Shown here piece after piece: positions 1-6,539 of a stretch of 6,539 nucleotides of DNA. Origin of the DNA: Akkermansiaceae bacterium (GTDB taxonomy: Bacteria > Verrucomicrobiota > Verrucomicrobiia > Verrucomicrobiales > Akkermansiaceae); NCBI GenBank assembly GCA_014379305.1, contig JACMMB010000098.1, positions 1-6,539 of the forward strand. The letters run 5' to 3'. The position numbers and the translations under genes are program-made. Below the pieces are notes generated by a model. That model did no database searches. It was not told the DNA's origin and was given only the letters and a program-made list of their open reading frames with translations. Positions within the stretch are counted from its first letter, which is position 1. Each line of letters opens with the position of its first letter.

Positions 1-748
1 CGAATAAACCCGGCAAGGAAGCGGGATGAACGGGATTGTTCCCGGCAATTTCCCCGCCCTCCGCTTCGTCACCACCAGGCTTTGAGAAATCCGAGTGGAA
101 TCCGATCGCTATCGACAGCCTGTTTTTCCAAGCCATCTCAAACTGAATAATCGCCCGATCCGGCATTCCGCCCTTCCTGACCAGTGCGGTGCCCGTTCCT
201 TGATCCTGCCAATACCAGGCGGATCCGGAAAAATTCCACTGCGGAAGCTTCCCGGAATCCTCCTTCTTATCCTTCGCCTCAGGCAGGCCATCCGGATAAT
301 CATTGTGCAGCATCATCCAGTCGTCCTTGTCAAACGGACCGTGATAGATCACCCGCCCGCCCAATGGACTCGGAGCCAGCAGGCCGACTTTATTGCGCGG
401 AAGCGCCAGCATTCCGCCAAATTCAGTTTCCAGCATCACGTTTTTTTCATCCATTTCACGGACGATTCCCGGGATGCGATCGCCGTTGACCATGCCTACG
501 TGGGACAGGTTTTCCAATGACTTCGAGGGCCTGCCATCCTGTAAAATAATCTGCCGCAACTCGGATGACTTGAAGCTCACCGCATCTTTAATATCCTCAC
601 GCTTCCAGAGGACCGATGGCCCATCCGCAATTCCGGTGAACTCACCATGCAGTTGGTCGCCATTCCCGAAACGCAGCAAATCCGCTCTTTCGGTCGCTCC
701 CATGCAGGGCGTCGCTAGTAAAACGGCAATGATCGGTGGAATCCTCAT
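1..748 (-). CDS. Exported hypothetical protein with two NGD-type repeats (C-terminus off the left edge)
   Basis: I do not recognise this as a named gene. The start is ATG at 748-746, overlapping the upstream gene's TGA (ATGA). The frame stays open for 249 codons to the window edge, so the C-terminus is missing. The N-terminus (MRIPPIIAVLLATPCMGA) looks like a signal peptide cleaved near residue 18. Residues about 29-68 and 88-123 look like two copies of a small beta unit: each opens with NGD plus a Gly three residues later (NGDQLHG, NGDRIPG), and the second ends in a Leu/Ile-rich strand after FGG. After a linker rich in Lys, Glu and Asp (157-167) comes a stretch rich in Trp, Phe and Gly (170-220, with WNFSGSAWYW and FEMAWKNRLSIAIGF). 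It resembles the start of a LamG/concanavalin-like beta-sandwich, which is my inference. There is no clear ribosome binding site, so translation probably depends on coupling to the upstream gene. Function is unknown; a periplasmic or surface binding role is plausible. Confidence 0.85.
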   Translation of the reverse strand, partial: MRIPPIIAVLLATPCMGATERADLLRFGNGDQLHGEFTGIADGPSVLWKREDIKDAVSFKSSELRQIILQDGRPSKSLENLSHVGMVNGDRIPGIVREMDEKNVMLETEFGGMLALPRNKVGLLAPSPLGGRVIYHGPFDKDDWMMLHNDYPDGLPEAKDKKEDSGKLPQWNFSGSAWYWQDQGTGTALVRKGGMPDRAIIQFEMAWKNRLSIAIGFHSDFSKPGGDEAEGGEIAGNNPVHPASLPGLF

Positions 749-1734
749 TTTTCGTAGATTGGCAGATAGCGATAATTCAAAGCGAGCGATAACAAAGCTC
801 CGGCTGTACTGAATGCGGGCCCTTGGTTTCCTGGAAAAGAACCGTCCGCAGCCTGGATTGTTCCAAGATAGCGGATGTTGCGGGTGTTCCATTCACCCCA
901 CACCTCCTGATCCGCATGAAACAGGGCCTGTGACATGTAATACTCGTAATAATACGGATAATATCGATCCCGGAAATCCAGATTCTTTTTCAGATATTCC
1001 AAACTCGCCTGATAACCCTTGGACTCCCTTTCCTTGGCTAAAGACAGAGTCAGCGATCCGATCGCGGTCAGTGTCGGCTTGCCCCCTGCCGAGGAAGTGT
1101 AGCCGTATGATCCATCGCTACCGCGGCAGCTCGAAAGATACGAAAGACCTTTTTTAATCGCCTCGTCAGGCACTGATATGCCCGCGTTTCTGGCGGCGAA
1201 AAGGCTGACGATTTGACAGCCCGTAACCGTCGTATCCGCATCCCTGCTATCCGGAGTGTAACGCCACGCACCGAAACGATTCCGTTTCTGCGAACTCAAA
1301 ATCAACTCCACGGCTTCCTTTAACGCGGCGGCGATTTTGGGATGCTCGATGACTCCGTATGCCTCTGCCAATGCCTTTGTCGCAAAGGCGTGGTTATACA
1401 TGCTCGATCCGATATATCCATTCACCGAGCTTTGTTTTGAAATGATATAATCGATCCCGCGTCGGATCACTTCCGCGTACGGCCCGTTGTTGGGATCCTC
1501 CCCGTGGGCGAGAAACGATGCCACGCACAAGCCGACGACTCCCGGCTCGGCGCCCGCGTTGTCGCTCCAGAAACCTTCCTCGGATTGCCGATCCGCCAGA
1601 TATCGCAAGCCCCGTTCATAAATCAGCTCAACCTGTGCGGGAATTTTGTCGTCCTGCCGATTCAACAGATCCTGCGCGCATGCCGTCGCCAGCGATGCCG
1701 CGCCGAGAAATCCATATGAAATTTTCCGCCACAT
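745..1734 (-). CDS. Exported prenyltransferase/squalene-oxidase-repeat (alpha/alpha toroid) protein
   Basis: This 329-residue protein starts with MWRKISYGFLGAASLATACA, a signal peptide probably cleaved after ACA (residues 18-20). A lipoprotein at Cys19 is less likely because the lipobox is poor. The mature part has about five repeats of a helix ending in a Gln/Gly turn: GLRYLADRQSEEGFW (42-56), GIDYIISKQ then NGY (93-107), VELILSSQ then FGAWRY (142-159), GLSYLSSCRGSDGSYGY (196-212) and IRYLGTIQAADGSF (287-300). This is the QW-like pattern of the squalene cyclase/prenyltransferase toroid fold. The DXDD acid motif of class II cyclases is absent; the closest match is DADTT (165-169). With export, this argues against a terpene cyclase and for a binding or structural role. 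Residues 258-266 are strikingly Tyr-rich. The start directly abuts the upstream TAG. A GGAGG lies at 1749-1753, 14 bases from the ATG, a long spacing. The stop overlaps the next gene's start. Confidence 0.9.
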   Translation of the reverse strand: MWRKISYGFLGAASLATACAQDLLNRQDDKIPAQVELIYERGLRYLADRQSEEGFWSDNAGAEPGVVGLCVASFLAHGEDPNNGPYAEVIRRGIDYIISKQSSVNGYIGSSMYNHAFATKALAEAYGVIEHPKIAAALKEAVELILSSQKRNRFGAWRYTPDSRDADTTVTGCQIVSLFAARNAGISVPDEAIKKGLSYLSSCRGSDGSYGYTSSAGGKPTLTAIGSLTLSLAKERESKGYQASLEYLKKNLDFRDRYYPYYYEYYMSQALFHADQEVWGEWNTRNIRYLGTIQAADGSFPGNQGPAFSTAGALLSLALNYRYLPIYEK

Positions 1735-2355
1735 CTAATTGCTCTTTCCCTCCAAACCCCGGTTGTATGCATCAAGCGCCTCTTGAAATTCGGTCGGCAG
1801 GCTTTTACCGGCATTGCCCGCAGCCTTTGGAATCTTCCGCTCTTCCTCAACACCGGTGTTGATACCATTGTTTTCCGTATTGTCGGAATCGGAATCGCCG
1901 GTTTGCCCCTGTCCTGATTTATCGCCCGGTTGCGAAGGTTTCTTGCCCTCACCTTGACCGGCTTTTTTGCCCATCATCCGCTCCATCATTTCCATCATCG
2001 CGCCGCTCGCATCGCCACTCCCCTGCTGATCCTGCTTCGCTTTTGCCGCCTGGTGGATTTTTTCAATGATCTCCGTCTGCGCCGCGATGGTTTTCCCGCC
2101 AGTATCGCGATCCGTCAGGTAATCGGTGGTTTCGTCCATGATGACCTCCACCTCATCGAGTAACTTGATGACTTGCGGCACCGTCTGTTCCAGCACCAAT
2201 TGCTGCACATCCGCAGAAAGCTCATCCTGTTCATCCGCCAGCTTCCCGGAACCTTGCGCATGCTTCAACATAATGGATTCCGTATCCGGGATTTCATCCG
2301 CACATGCACAAACCGCACTGCACATCAGAAAAAATGTTATACGGAATGATTTCAT
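1735..2355 (-). CDS. Small exported charged protein with Met-rich segment, unknown function
   Basis: I cannot assign this 206-residue protein to a named family. Residues 1-19 form a signal peptide (MKSFRITFFLMCSAVCACA, cleavage before DE). Residues about 35-105 are predicted to be helical and acidic, with a likely coiled coil around QQLVLEQTVPQVIKLLDEVE (51-70). A Met-rich patch follows (MMEMMERMMGKK, 120-131), then a disordered linker of Gly, Gln, Lys, Ser, Asp and Asn (132-168). The C-terminus carries a compact helix, LPTEFQEALDAYNRGLE (186-202), that looks more conserved than the linker. The gene overlaps the upstream membrane-protein gene by four bases (ATGA) and its stop directly touches the next start. 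No Shine-Dalgarno is visible before its ATG, which suggests translational coupling. Position and topology suggest a periplasmic partner of the large coiled-coil protein encoded just before it; this is inference. Confidence 0.85.
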   Translation of the reverse strand: MKSFRITFFLMCSAVCACADEIPDTESIMLKHAQGSGKLADEQDELSADVQQLVLEQTVPQVIKLLDEVEVIMDETTDYLTDRDTGGKTIAAQTEIIEKIHQAAKAKQDQQGSGDASGAMMEMMERMMGKKAGQGEGKKPSQPGDKSGQGQTGDSDSDNTENNGINTGVEEERKIPKAAGNAGKSLPTEFQEALDAYNRGLEGKSN

Positions 2356-4979
2356 TGGATCAGTTGGGCGGAAGCGCCTCCATCTCGCCTCAGTTGCTCC
2401 AGAACCCTCGTCCTCGCTCTCAAATCCTGCTGCTGCTGGATCATTTTCATCACCCGGAGCATGAATTCGAAATCCTCATCCTCCGGACTCGGGCCATCAC
2501 CGCCGCCACCTCCACCCCCGCTTTTGTCCATTTCGTCGCCCAGAATTCTTGCCCACTCGGACAGCTTGTCCGCCCACTTTTTCGCGCCCTCCGTCGCGGT
2601 GAATGAATGATTTGCCTGTAGCTTGACGCGCACATCCTCCATCCCGAGATCGATCATGGATTCGCGCATTTTATCAAGGATATCCTTGAATGACGGTTCC
2701 GACGTCCGCGCATGATAATGTCCGAGATCCTCCTGGATCCAACGGACATCCGCTGCCGTCAGCATCTGTTGCCGCTGGGCGTCTGCAAGCCGCCGCTGAT
2801 CGCTCGGATCCACCTCATCCTCCCGCACGCCGAGTATTTTGGAAAAACTTTCGATCAAATTTCCTGCAATCCCGCTTTGCTCTGAGGCTGCTTTTTTCAA
2901 GCGGCTCACAAAGGTACTCGCCTCAAACCGCTTGTTGGCATCGTTCGCCTGATCCAGTGCCTTCTTGATTTTCTCCACCACCTTTTTCTGATTTTCGACC
3001 GCCTCCGCCACATCCTGCTTGCTCTTTTCCGGGGTATTCGACTGCTCCTGGGCTTCTCCGAGCTGATCACGCACCTCCGGCATATCCTTTTCCGCAAGTT
3101 CCTGCATCGATTTCAACGCTTCGGCCATTTTCTTGAGTGTTTCCTTGTCGATGTCCCCGTTTCTGGCCGCCCCTTTCATCACATCCTCCATCCTTTCCTT
3201 GAGCTCGGCCATCCGTTGGGTGTTTTCCGCTTCCGCCAGCTCCTGGCTATCCAGGCGCTTCTGATTCTCCTCTTTCTGCAAGTCGTCCGCCTCCAGCCTT
3301 TCGAGCCGCTGATTCTCATCCAGAAGATTCAATTCTTTCCGCGAAAGGTCCTCCAGTTCACTGATCGCCCGATCAAACTGGCTTTTCAAAAGCTGCGCAT
3401 GCTCCTCGCGGGTCGGCACATAGATCAGCACCGGCTCCGAATAAACCCGGCCTCTTTCTGGGAAAAAATCCTCCGAGAAGGAACGCAATACCAGCTTTTG
3501 CGGCGCCAGTCCGAACGCCGCCGGCGAGAACACCACCGGCTTCATCATTCGCCGTTCTTCAGGTCCACCTTTCCCCATGATCAGCTCCCCTTTAACCGCA
3601 GGCTCCTTCTCACCCATTGAGGCAAAACTTTCCCATTCAATTCCGATCTGTTTAAGCCCGAAATCATCCTCACCCAATATTTCGAAGTCCACCGACTCCT
3701 CCGGTAAAATCGCCTTCTGCCTTTCCAATCCCTGCATGTAGGCCACAGGCGGAGCATCTTTCACCGCATTCACCCGCAGCTTGAAATCGGCACCCCCCGA
3801 AAGTCCCTTGCGGTCGACCCAAGAAAAAGGCAGCTCGAATGGCACCGCTCCGATCCGTATGGCCTGGGTCACCACCTTGCGACCGGACACCTCAAGCTGT
3901 CCATCAATCGGCTCGAGAACTTCCTCTTTTGCCATTTCCCCTGAAGCCTTGCCCGGCCCGTAAAATCCCGAGCGCAGAGGTCGATTCATCTCCATTTCGA
4001 AAACCAGCTCGCTGCCCTCCACCGCACTGACCTCGCCGGTTGTCATTTCCAAACTCATGTCGGCGATCTTCATGTAGTCGGGTGATTTCACCTTCACCCG
4101 CATCACCTCGACATTGGGCCGCTGCATTGGCTCGACTCTCAGACTATGCCGCAAGTCACCCACGCGGAAAATGACGGTCCCCGGCTCCTGCTGGCCCGGG
4201 AAACGGAAAACATAGTTTTTCCCTGTCAAATTCGCGCTCAACTCCGGCTGCAAACCATACTGGGCCATTGCCGCAACCGGCTTTTGCTCGGAGGCGCCTG
4301 CAAGCTTGAGCGAAACCTCGAAAGCCTCGCCGAAGGGAACTGCCAGGTATCGGGGCGGCGTTTCAAGTTGTGTGAAAGTATATCTTTCAACTGCGGAAAA
4401 TGGCATCAACCACCTCGCCAGAGCATTCAGACCCGCCTTCGGTGTCACCACGAATGCGGTCGCCACGACAGCCATGAGGAAAATCGCCGCCAGCGCCCAT
4501 TTGCGATGCTGCGCCGCAGGCAGAGCCGTTCTCAAATCCCTTTTTCCCGCCTCACCTGCAACGACCTCCATCGCCGCGGCACGCAGTCTGGGCGAAAGCG
4601 AATCATTGGCTTCCTCCTGTTCCTGAAGCTCGATCACTCCCAGCAAACGGTCACCCAAGCCCGGGAATCGCTTTGAAATCAGCCGCGCCAATTGCCCTTC
4701 ATGCCGATGTCCCCATACCCAGCGATGCAACCAATAAGGCGCAAACCCCGCGAACAACGACACTCCACCCAATAAAATGGCCAATCGCGCCCATCCCGGA
4801 GTCTGCCAAACCCGGTCCAATCCGAAGATCAGTAAAAACGAAACCAGTAGTCCGATCAGTCCTGCCGCGACCGCCTCCATCACCTTCCGCCGCCACAACT
4901 GATGCTGAAACTCTCCCAATTGCTTTCTCAAGCTCTCGGGAATCTCATTTCGGCGATCAATTGGAACTTTTGACATCAT
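2352..4979 (-). CDS. Large DUF4175-like inner-membrane protein with periplasmic coiled coil
   Basis: This 875-residue protein is the first gene of the minus-strand operon. Three membrane helices lie near the N-terminus (about 34-53, 65-84 and 161-178). Basic residues before the first helix and between the second and third suggest that the remaining roughly 700 residues are periplasmic. Residues about 200-520 look beta-rich and Ig-like, with segments such as SPDYMKIADMSLEMTTGEVSAVEGS. Residues about 523-700 are a long Glu/Lys/Gln-rich helical coiled coil. A run of seven glycines (821-827) precedes an acidic patch and a final helix (836-865, with MIQQQQDLRARTRVLEQ). This architecture matches the DUF4175 type of large membrane proteins; the family call is from memory of its layout and was not searched. 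No enzyme motif is seen. ATG codons at 4979 and 4976 are both possible starts; only a weak AAGG (4991-4994) precedes them. The TGA overlaps the next start. Confidence 0.85.
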   Translation of the reverse strand: MMSKVPIDRRNEIPESLRKQLGEFQHQLWRRKVMEAVAAGLIGLLVSFLLIFGLDRVWQTPGWARLAILLGGVSLFAGFAPYWLHRWVWGHRHEGQLARLISKRFPGLGDRLLGVIELQEQEEANDSLSPRLRAAAMEVVAGEAGKRDLRTALPAAQHRKWALAAIFLMAVVATAFVVTPKAGLNALARWLMPFSAVERYTFTQLETPPRYLAVPFGEAFEVSLKLAGASEQKPVAAMAQYGLQPELSANLTGKNYVFRFPGQQEPGTVIFRVGDLRHSLRVEPMQRPNVEVMRVKVKSPDYMKIADMSLEMTTGEVSAVEGSELVFEMEMNRPLRSGFYGPGKASGEMAKEEVLEPIDGQLEVSGRKVVTQAIRIGAVPFELPFSWVDRKGLSGGADFKLRVNAVKDAPPVAYMQGLERQKAILPEESVDFEILGEDDFGLKQIGIEWESFASMGEKEPAVKGELIMGKGGPEERRMMKPVVFSPAAFGLAPQKLVLRSFSEDFFPERGRVYSEPVLIYVPTREEHAQLLKSQFDRAISELEDLSRKELNLLDENQRLERLEADDLQKEENQKRLDSQELAEAENTQRMAELKERMEDVMKGAARNGDIDKETLKKMAEALKSMQELAEKDMPEVRDQLGEAQEQSNTPEKSKQDVAEAVENQKKVVEKIKKALDQANDANKRFEASTFVSRLKKAASEQSGIAGNLIESFSKILGVREDEVDPSDQRRLADAQRQQMLTAADVRWIQEDLGHYHARTSEPSFKDILDKMRESMIDLGMEDVRVKLQANHSFTATEGAKKWADKLSEWARILGDEMDKSGGGGGGGDGPSPEDEDFEFMLRVMKMIQQQQDLRARTRVLEQLRRDGGASAQLIQ

Positions 4980-5167
4980 TCAAACCAACGCCTTGGCGTC
5001 TTTCACAGTTGCAGCAATCTGGCAGACCTACGTTTTAACTCCAGCAGTTTTCTCACCAGCCGGCGGACAATCTGCGTTCGCTTCGGATTTCACCGACAGT
5101 TGCTTCCTTTTCCCCCTCCAGCTTGGCTGTTGCAAATCACCGCCCCGAAATGCACTTTTCCGCCAGG
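4980..5167. promoter_or_regulatory. Divergent intergenic region between the membrane-protein operon and the C-S lyase gene
   Basis: This 188-base stretch separates two outward-facing transcription units and must contain promoters for both, unless the lyase starts at an upstream codon. I see no convincing -35/-10 pair. On the plus strand, TTGCAG (5009-5014) followed by TTTTAA (5033-5038) is a poor match to a sigma-70 promoter. A 5-bp inverted repeat with a 2-base spacer (4988-4999, ACGCC/GGCGT) lies just upstream of the operon start, but it is too short to call an operator. Confidence 0.5.
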
Positions 5168-6316
5168 ATGATTTTTGACTTCGATACGGTAGTGAGAAGA
5201 CGCGCAACGGGCAGTATCAAATACGACCGCAAGCCGGCCCTGGATCCGTTCTGGGTCGCGGACATGGATTTTGTCTCGGCTCCGGTGATTCTACAGGCGC
5301 TGCACCAGCGGGTGGACCATGGAATTTTCGGCTACTCCCAAGCGCACCGGGGAGTGATCGATTCAATCCGCATGTATCTCGGAAATCGCCGGAAAGTCGA
5401 GCTGGATGAGGATCATTTAATCCATTTGGGGGGACTCGTCCCGGCCCTTTCCCTGGCGGCCAGGGCTTTCTGTAAGGATGGGGCGGAACTGATGACCTGC
5501 ACGCCGGTATATCCGCCATTTCTCAACGTGCATCGCGACGTCGGGGCGAAATTGCTGACCGTGGATCACGTTTTCATCAACGATCGCTGGGAATTTGACT
5601 GGGAAAAAATGGAGCAGGCGGTTTCAGAGCGGACGAGGATCTTTCTGCTTTGCAATCCGCAAAACTCCCTGGGGCGGGTCTTCAGCCAAGCGGAGATCGT
5701 GAAGCTTGCGGAGTTTTGTGAGCGGCACGGCATGATTTTGGTTTCCGATGAAATTCACTGCGATTTGATTTTCGACGAGCAGGCCACTCCGCACTACTCC
5801 GCATTGGAGTTACCCGCGCACTTGGCGAAGCTGTCGATCACGATGCTTTCACCCAGCAAGACCTGGAACATCGCCGGGCTGGGATACGCATTTGCGATCA
5901 TTCCCGACGACTCCGTGCGGCGGAAATTCTCCGCCGCCAGGGGACACACCCTGGCGGAGATCAACGCGCTGGCATACTACGCGGCGGAGGCTGCATACAA
6001 GGACGGCGAGTCCTGGCGGCTTGAACTGATTGAATACCTCAGGGAAAATCGCGACACCCTGGTAAAATTCATCAATCACGAATGCGAGGGACTTTCCATC
6101 CACTCGCCGGAAGCGACGTATCTGGCCTGGATCGATGCAAGGCAACTGGGCGTGGATAATCCGGCAAACTTTTTCGAGCAGGAAGCCGGTCTCTTTCTTT
6201 CCGACGGGGTGTTATTCGGCTGGCCGGGTTATGTCAGGTTCAACTTCGGATGCCCGAGAACGAGGATGCTCGAAGGTCTGGAAAAGATGAAGGCGGCGAT
6301 TGTTAAAAAACGCTGA
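5168..6316 (+). CDS. PLP-dependent C-S beta-lyase, MalY/PatB family (cystathionine beta-lyase-like)
   Basis: This is a fold-type I PLP enzyme of the aminotransferase class I/II superfamily. Known members cleave the C-S bond of cystathionine or cysteine conjugates, giving a thiol, pyruvate and ammonia in the cytoplasm. From ATG 5168 it has 382 residues, close to the 387-390 of known family members. Family signatures seen: FDFDTVVRRRATGSIKYD at the N-terminus, WVADMDF, GLVPALSLAARAF, CTPVYPPF, SDEIHCDLIF (PLP-ring Asp194) and SPSKTWNIAGL, whose Lys231 should form the Schiff base. YVRFNFGCPR near the end supplies the carboxylate-binding Arg357. The usual NPHNPxGR reads NPQNSLGR here. I chose ATG 5168 because MIFDFD aligns with the family's usual first residues. 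A TTG at 5123 and an ATG at 5150 are in frame, but would add residues the family lacks. None of the three has a well-spaced ribosome binding site. It is divergent from the envelope operon, with no evident functional link. Exact substrate is not certain. Confidence 0.93.
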   Translation: MIFDFDTVVRRRATGSIKYDRKPALDPFWVADMDFVSAPVILQALHQRVDHGIFGYSQAHRGVIDSIRMYLGNRRKVELDEDHLIHLGGLVPALSLAARAFCKDGAELMTCTPVYPPFLNVHRDVGAKLLTVDHVFINDRWEFDWEKMEQAVSERTRIFLLCNPQNSLGRVFSQAEIVKLAEFCERHGMILVSDEIHCDLIFDEQATPHYSALELPAHLAKLSITMLSPSKTWNIAGLGYAFAIIPDDSVRRKFSAARGHTLAEINALAYYAAEAAYKDGESWRLELIEYLRENRDTLVKFINHECEGLSIHSPEATYLAWIDARQLGVDNPANFFEQEAGLFLSDGVLFGWPGYVRFNFGCPRTRMLEGLEKMKAAIVKKR

Positions 6317-6478
6317 TCGTTGCCCCGCCGGGGATTAGCCTCCGGTCATGTTGGCAATGGAGCAAATTACCCGAAGGTCATCCGGCGAGCAGGTGCACTT
6401 CCGGTTATACCGAGAGATGAAGGAATGTCCCTCAGTCATGTTGCCCTAGAGCGGCTACCCAACCCAAGTCCCGTTAAT
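6317..6478. other. Non-coding stretch downstream of the C-S lyase gene
   Basis: No credible gene is seen here. A small hairpin (CCCC/GGGG around a three-base loop, 6323-6333) lies seven bases after the lyase stop but has no T-tract, so it is at best a weak terminator. The in-frame open stretch after the TGA (TTG at 6320) uses an odd mix of codons, including ATA, AGA, CTA and CGA, and resembles no protein I can name with confidence. Confidence 0.4.
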
Positions 6479-6520
6479 CGATCCCGGCAAGGCAGTCAGG
6501 TATGTCCTTGCCAGGGATCG
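6479..6520. repeat. 14-bp near-perfect inverted repeat (stem-loop)
   Basis: The left arm 6479-6492 (CGATCCCGGCAAGG) is fully complementary to the right arm 6506-6520 apart from one bulged A at 6513. The loop is 13 bases (6493-6505). The stem is long and GC-rich, but no T-tract follows on either strand, so it is not a canonical Rho-independent terminator. It could be a bidirectional transcript-end structure, an mRNA-stabilising hairpin, or one copy of a dispersed palindromic repeat. Confidence 0.75.
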
Positions 6521-6539
6521 TCGTAGTAATCAATGACCA
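6496..6539 (-). CDS. Possible C-terminal end of a converging gene (partial)
   Basis: On the minus strand an open frame enters from the right edge and ends at TGA (6496-6498), reading VIDYYDDPWQGHT. The composition (paired Tyr and Asp, a Trp) looks more protein-like than the other frames, but 13 residues cannot prove coding. A second minus-strand frame stays open to TAA at 6474-6476. The inverted repeat at 6479-6520 would overlap the end of either one. No family can be assigned. Confidence 0.25.
   Translation of the reverse strand, partial: VIDYYDDPWQGHT

Noticed and set aside
95..520. 141-residue plus-strand open frame
   Set aside because: It lies antisense to the left-edge exported protein, whose frame has a signal peptide, internal repeats and coupled start; the plus-strand product is a low-complexity shadow.
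1..3450. 13-base exact direct repeat (1-13 and 3438-3450)
   Set aside because: Both copies lie inside coding sequence in different reading frames, and the flanks differ; a chance match is likely.
4146..4676. 176-residue plus-strand open frame
   Set aside because: It lies wholly antisense to the large membrane-protein gene and shows no domain or plausible start context.
4988..4999. 5-bp inverted repeat upstream of the operon start
   Set aside because: Arms this short are expected by chance and there is no second copy to suggest an operator.
6345..6443. Two copies of GTCATGTTG exactly 90 bases apart
   Set aside because: Identity ends after nine bases, and the flanks do not align well enough to call a repeat.
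6357..6449. 30-codon plus-strand frame starting with ATG (MEQITRRSSGEQVHF...)
   Set aside because: No ribosome binding site, no recognisable family, and length within chance expectation.
6320..6526. 68-residue frame with a segment (NYPKVIRRAGALPVIP) faintly like the start of class I glutamine amidotransferase/peptidase C26 proteins
   Set aside because: The match is short, no catalytic Cys or His is present, the codon mix is unlike the neighbours and the frame runs through the inverted repeat. A translated search would be needed to revive it as a gene remnant.

Overview
The window looks like a chromosomal segment of a moderately GC-rich, Gram-negative-type bacterium, most likely from the Planctomycetota/Verrucomicrobiota group. 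The basis is the combination of a large DUF4175-like membrane protein, a secreted squalene-cyclase-fold (alpha/alpha toroid) protein and a secreted protein with short NGD-type beta repeats, packed together as is common in that superphylum. This is an inference from gene content; there is no rRNA or marker gene to confirm it.

Bases 1-4979 (minus strand) form one tight four-gene operon, read from right to left. First is an 875-residue membrane-anchored coiled-coil protein (2352-4979). Next come a 206-residue exported protein with a Met-rich, highly charged linker (1735-2355), a 329-residue exported toroid-fold protein (745-1734), and an exported protein with NGD-type repeats that runs off the left edge (1-748). 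The three junctions are a 4-base ATGA overlap, an exact TAG/ATG abutment and a second ATGA overlap, so the four proteins are almost certainly made together. All four are predicted to face the periplasm. None has a recognisable catalytic site in the part visible here, so the operon reads as an envelope assembly or scaffold of unknown function. It is the least explained part of the window.

Bases 4980-5167 are the divergent intergenic region that must hold both outward promoters; no convincing consensus promoter is visible. Bases 5168-6316 (plus strand) encode a PLP-dependent C-S beta-lyase of the MalY/PatB family, a cytoplasmic sulfur-amino-acid enzyme with no obvious link to the operon.

Bases 6317-6539 hold no confident gene. 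Their main feature is a near-perfect 14-bp inverted repeat (6479-6520) without a T-tract. A short open frame on the minus strand at the right edge may be the C-terminus of a converging gene.
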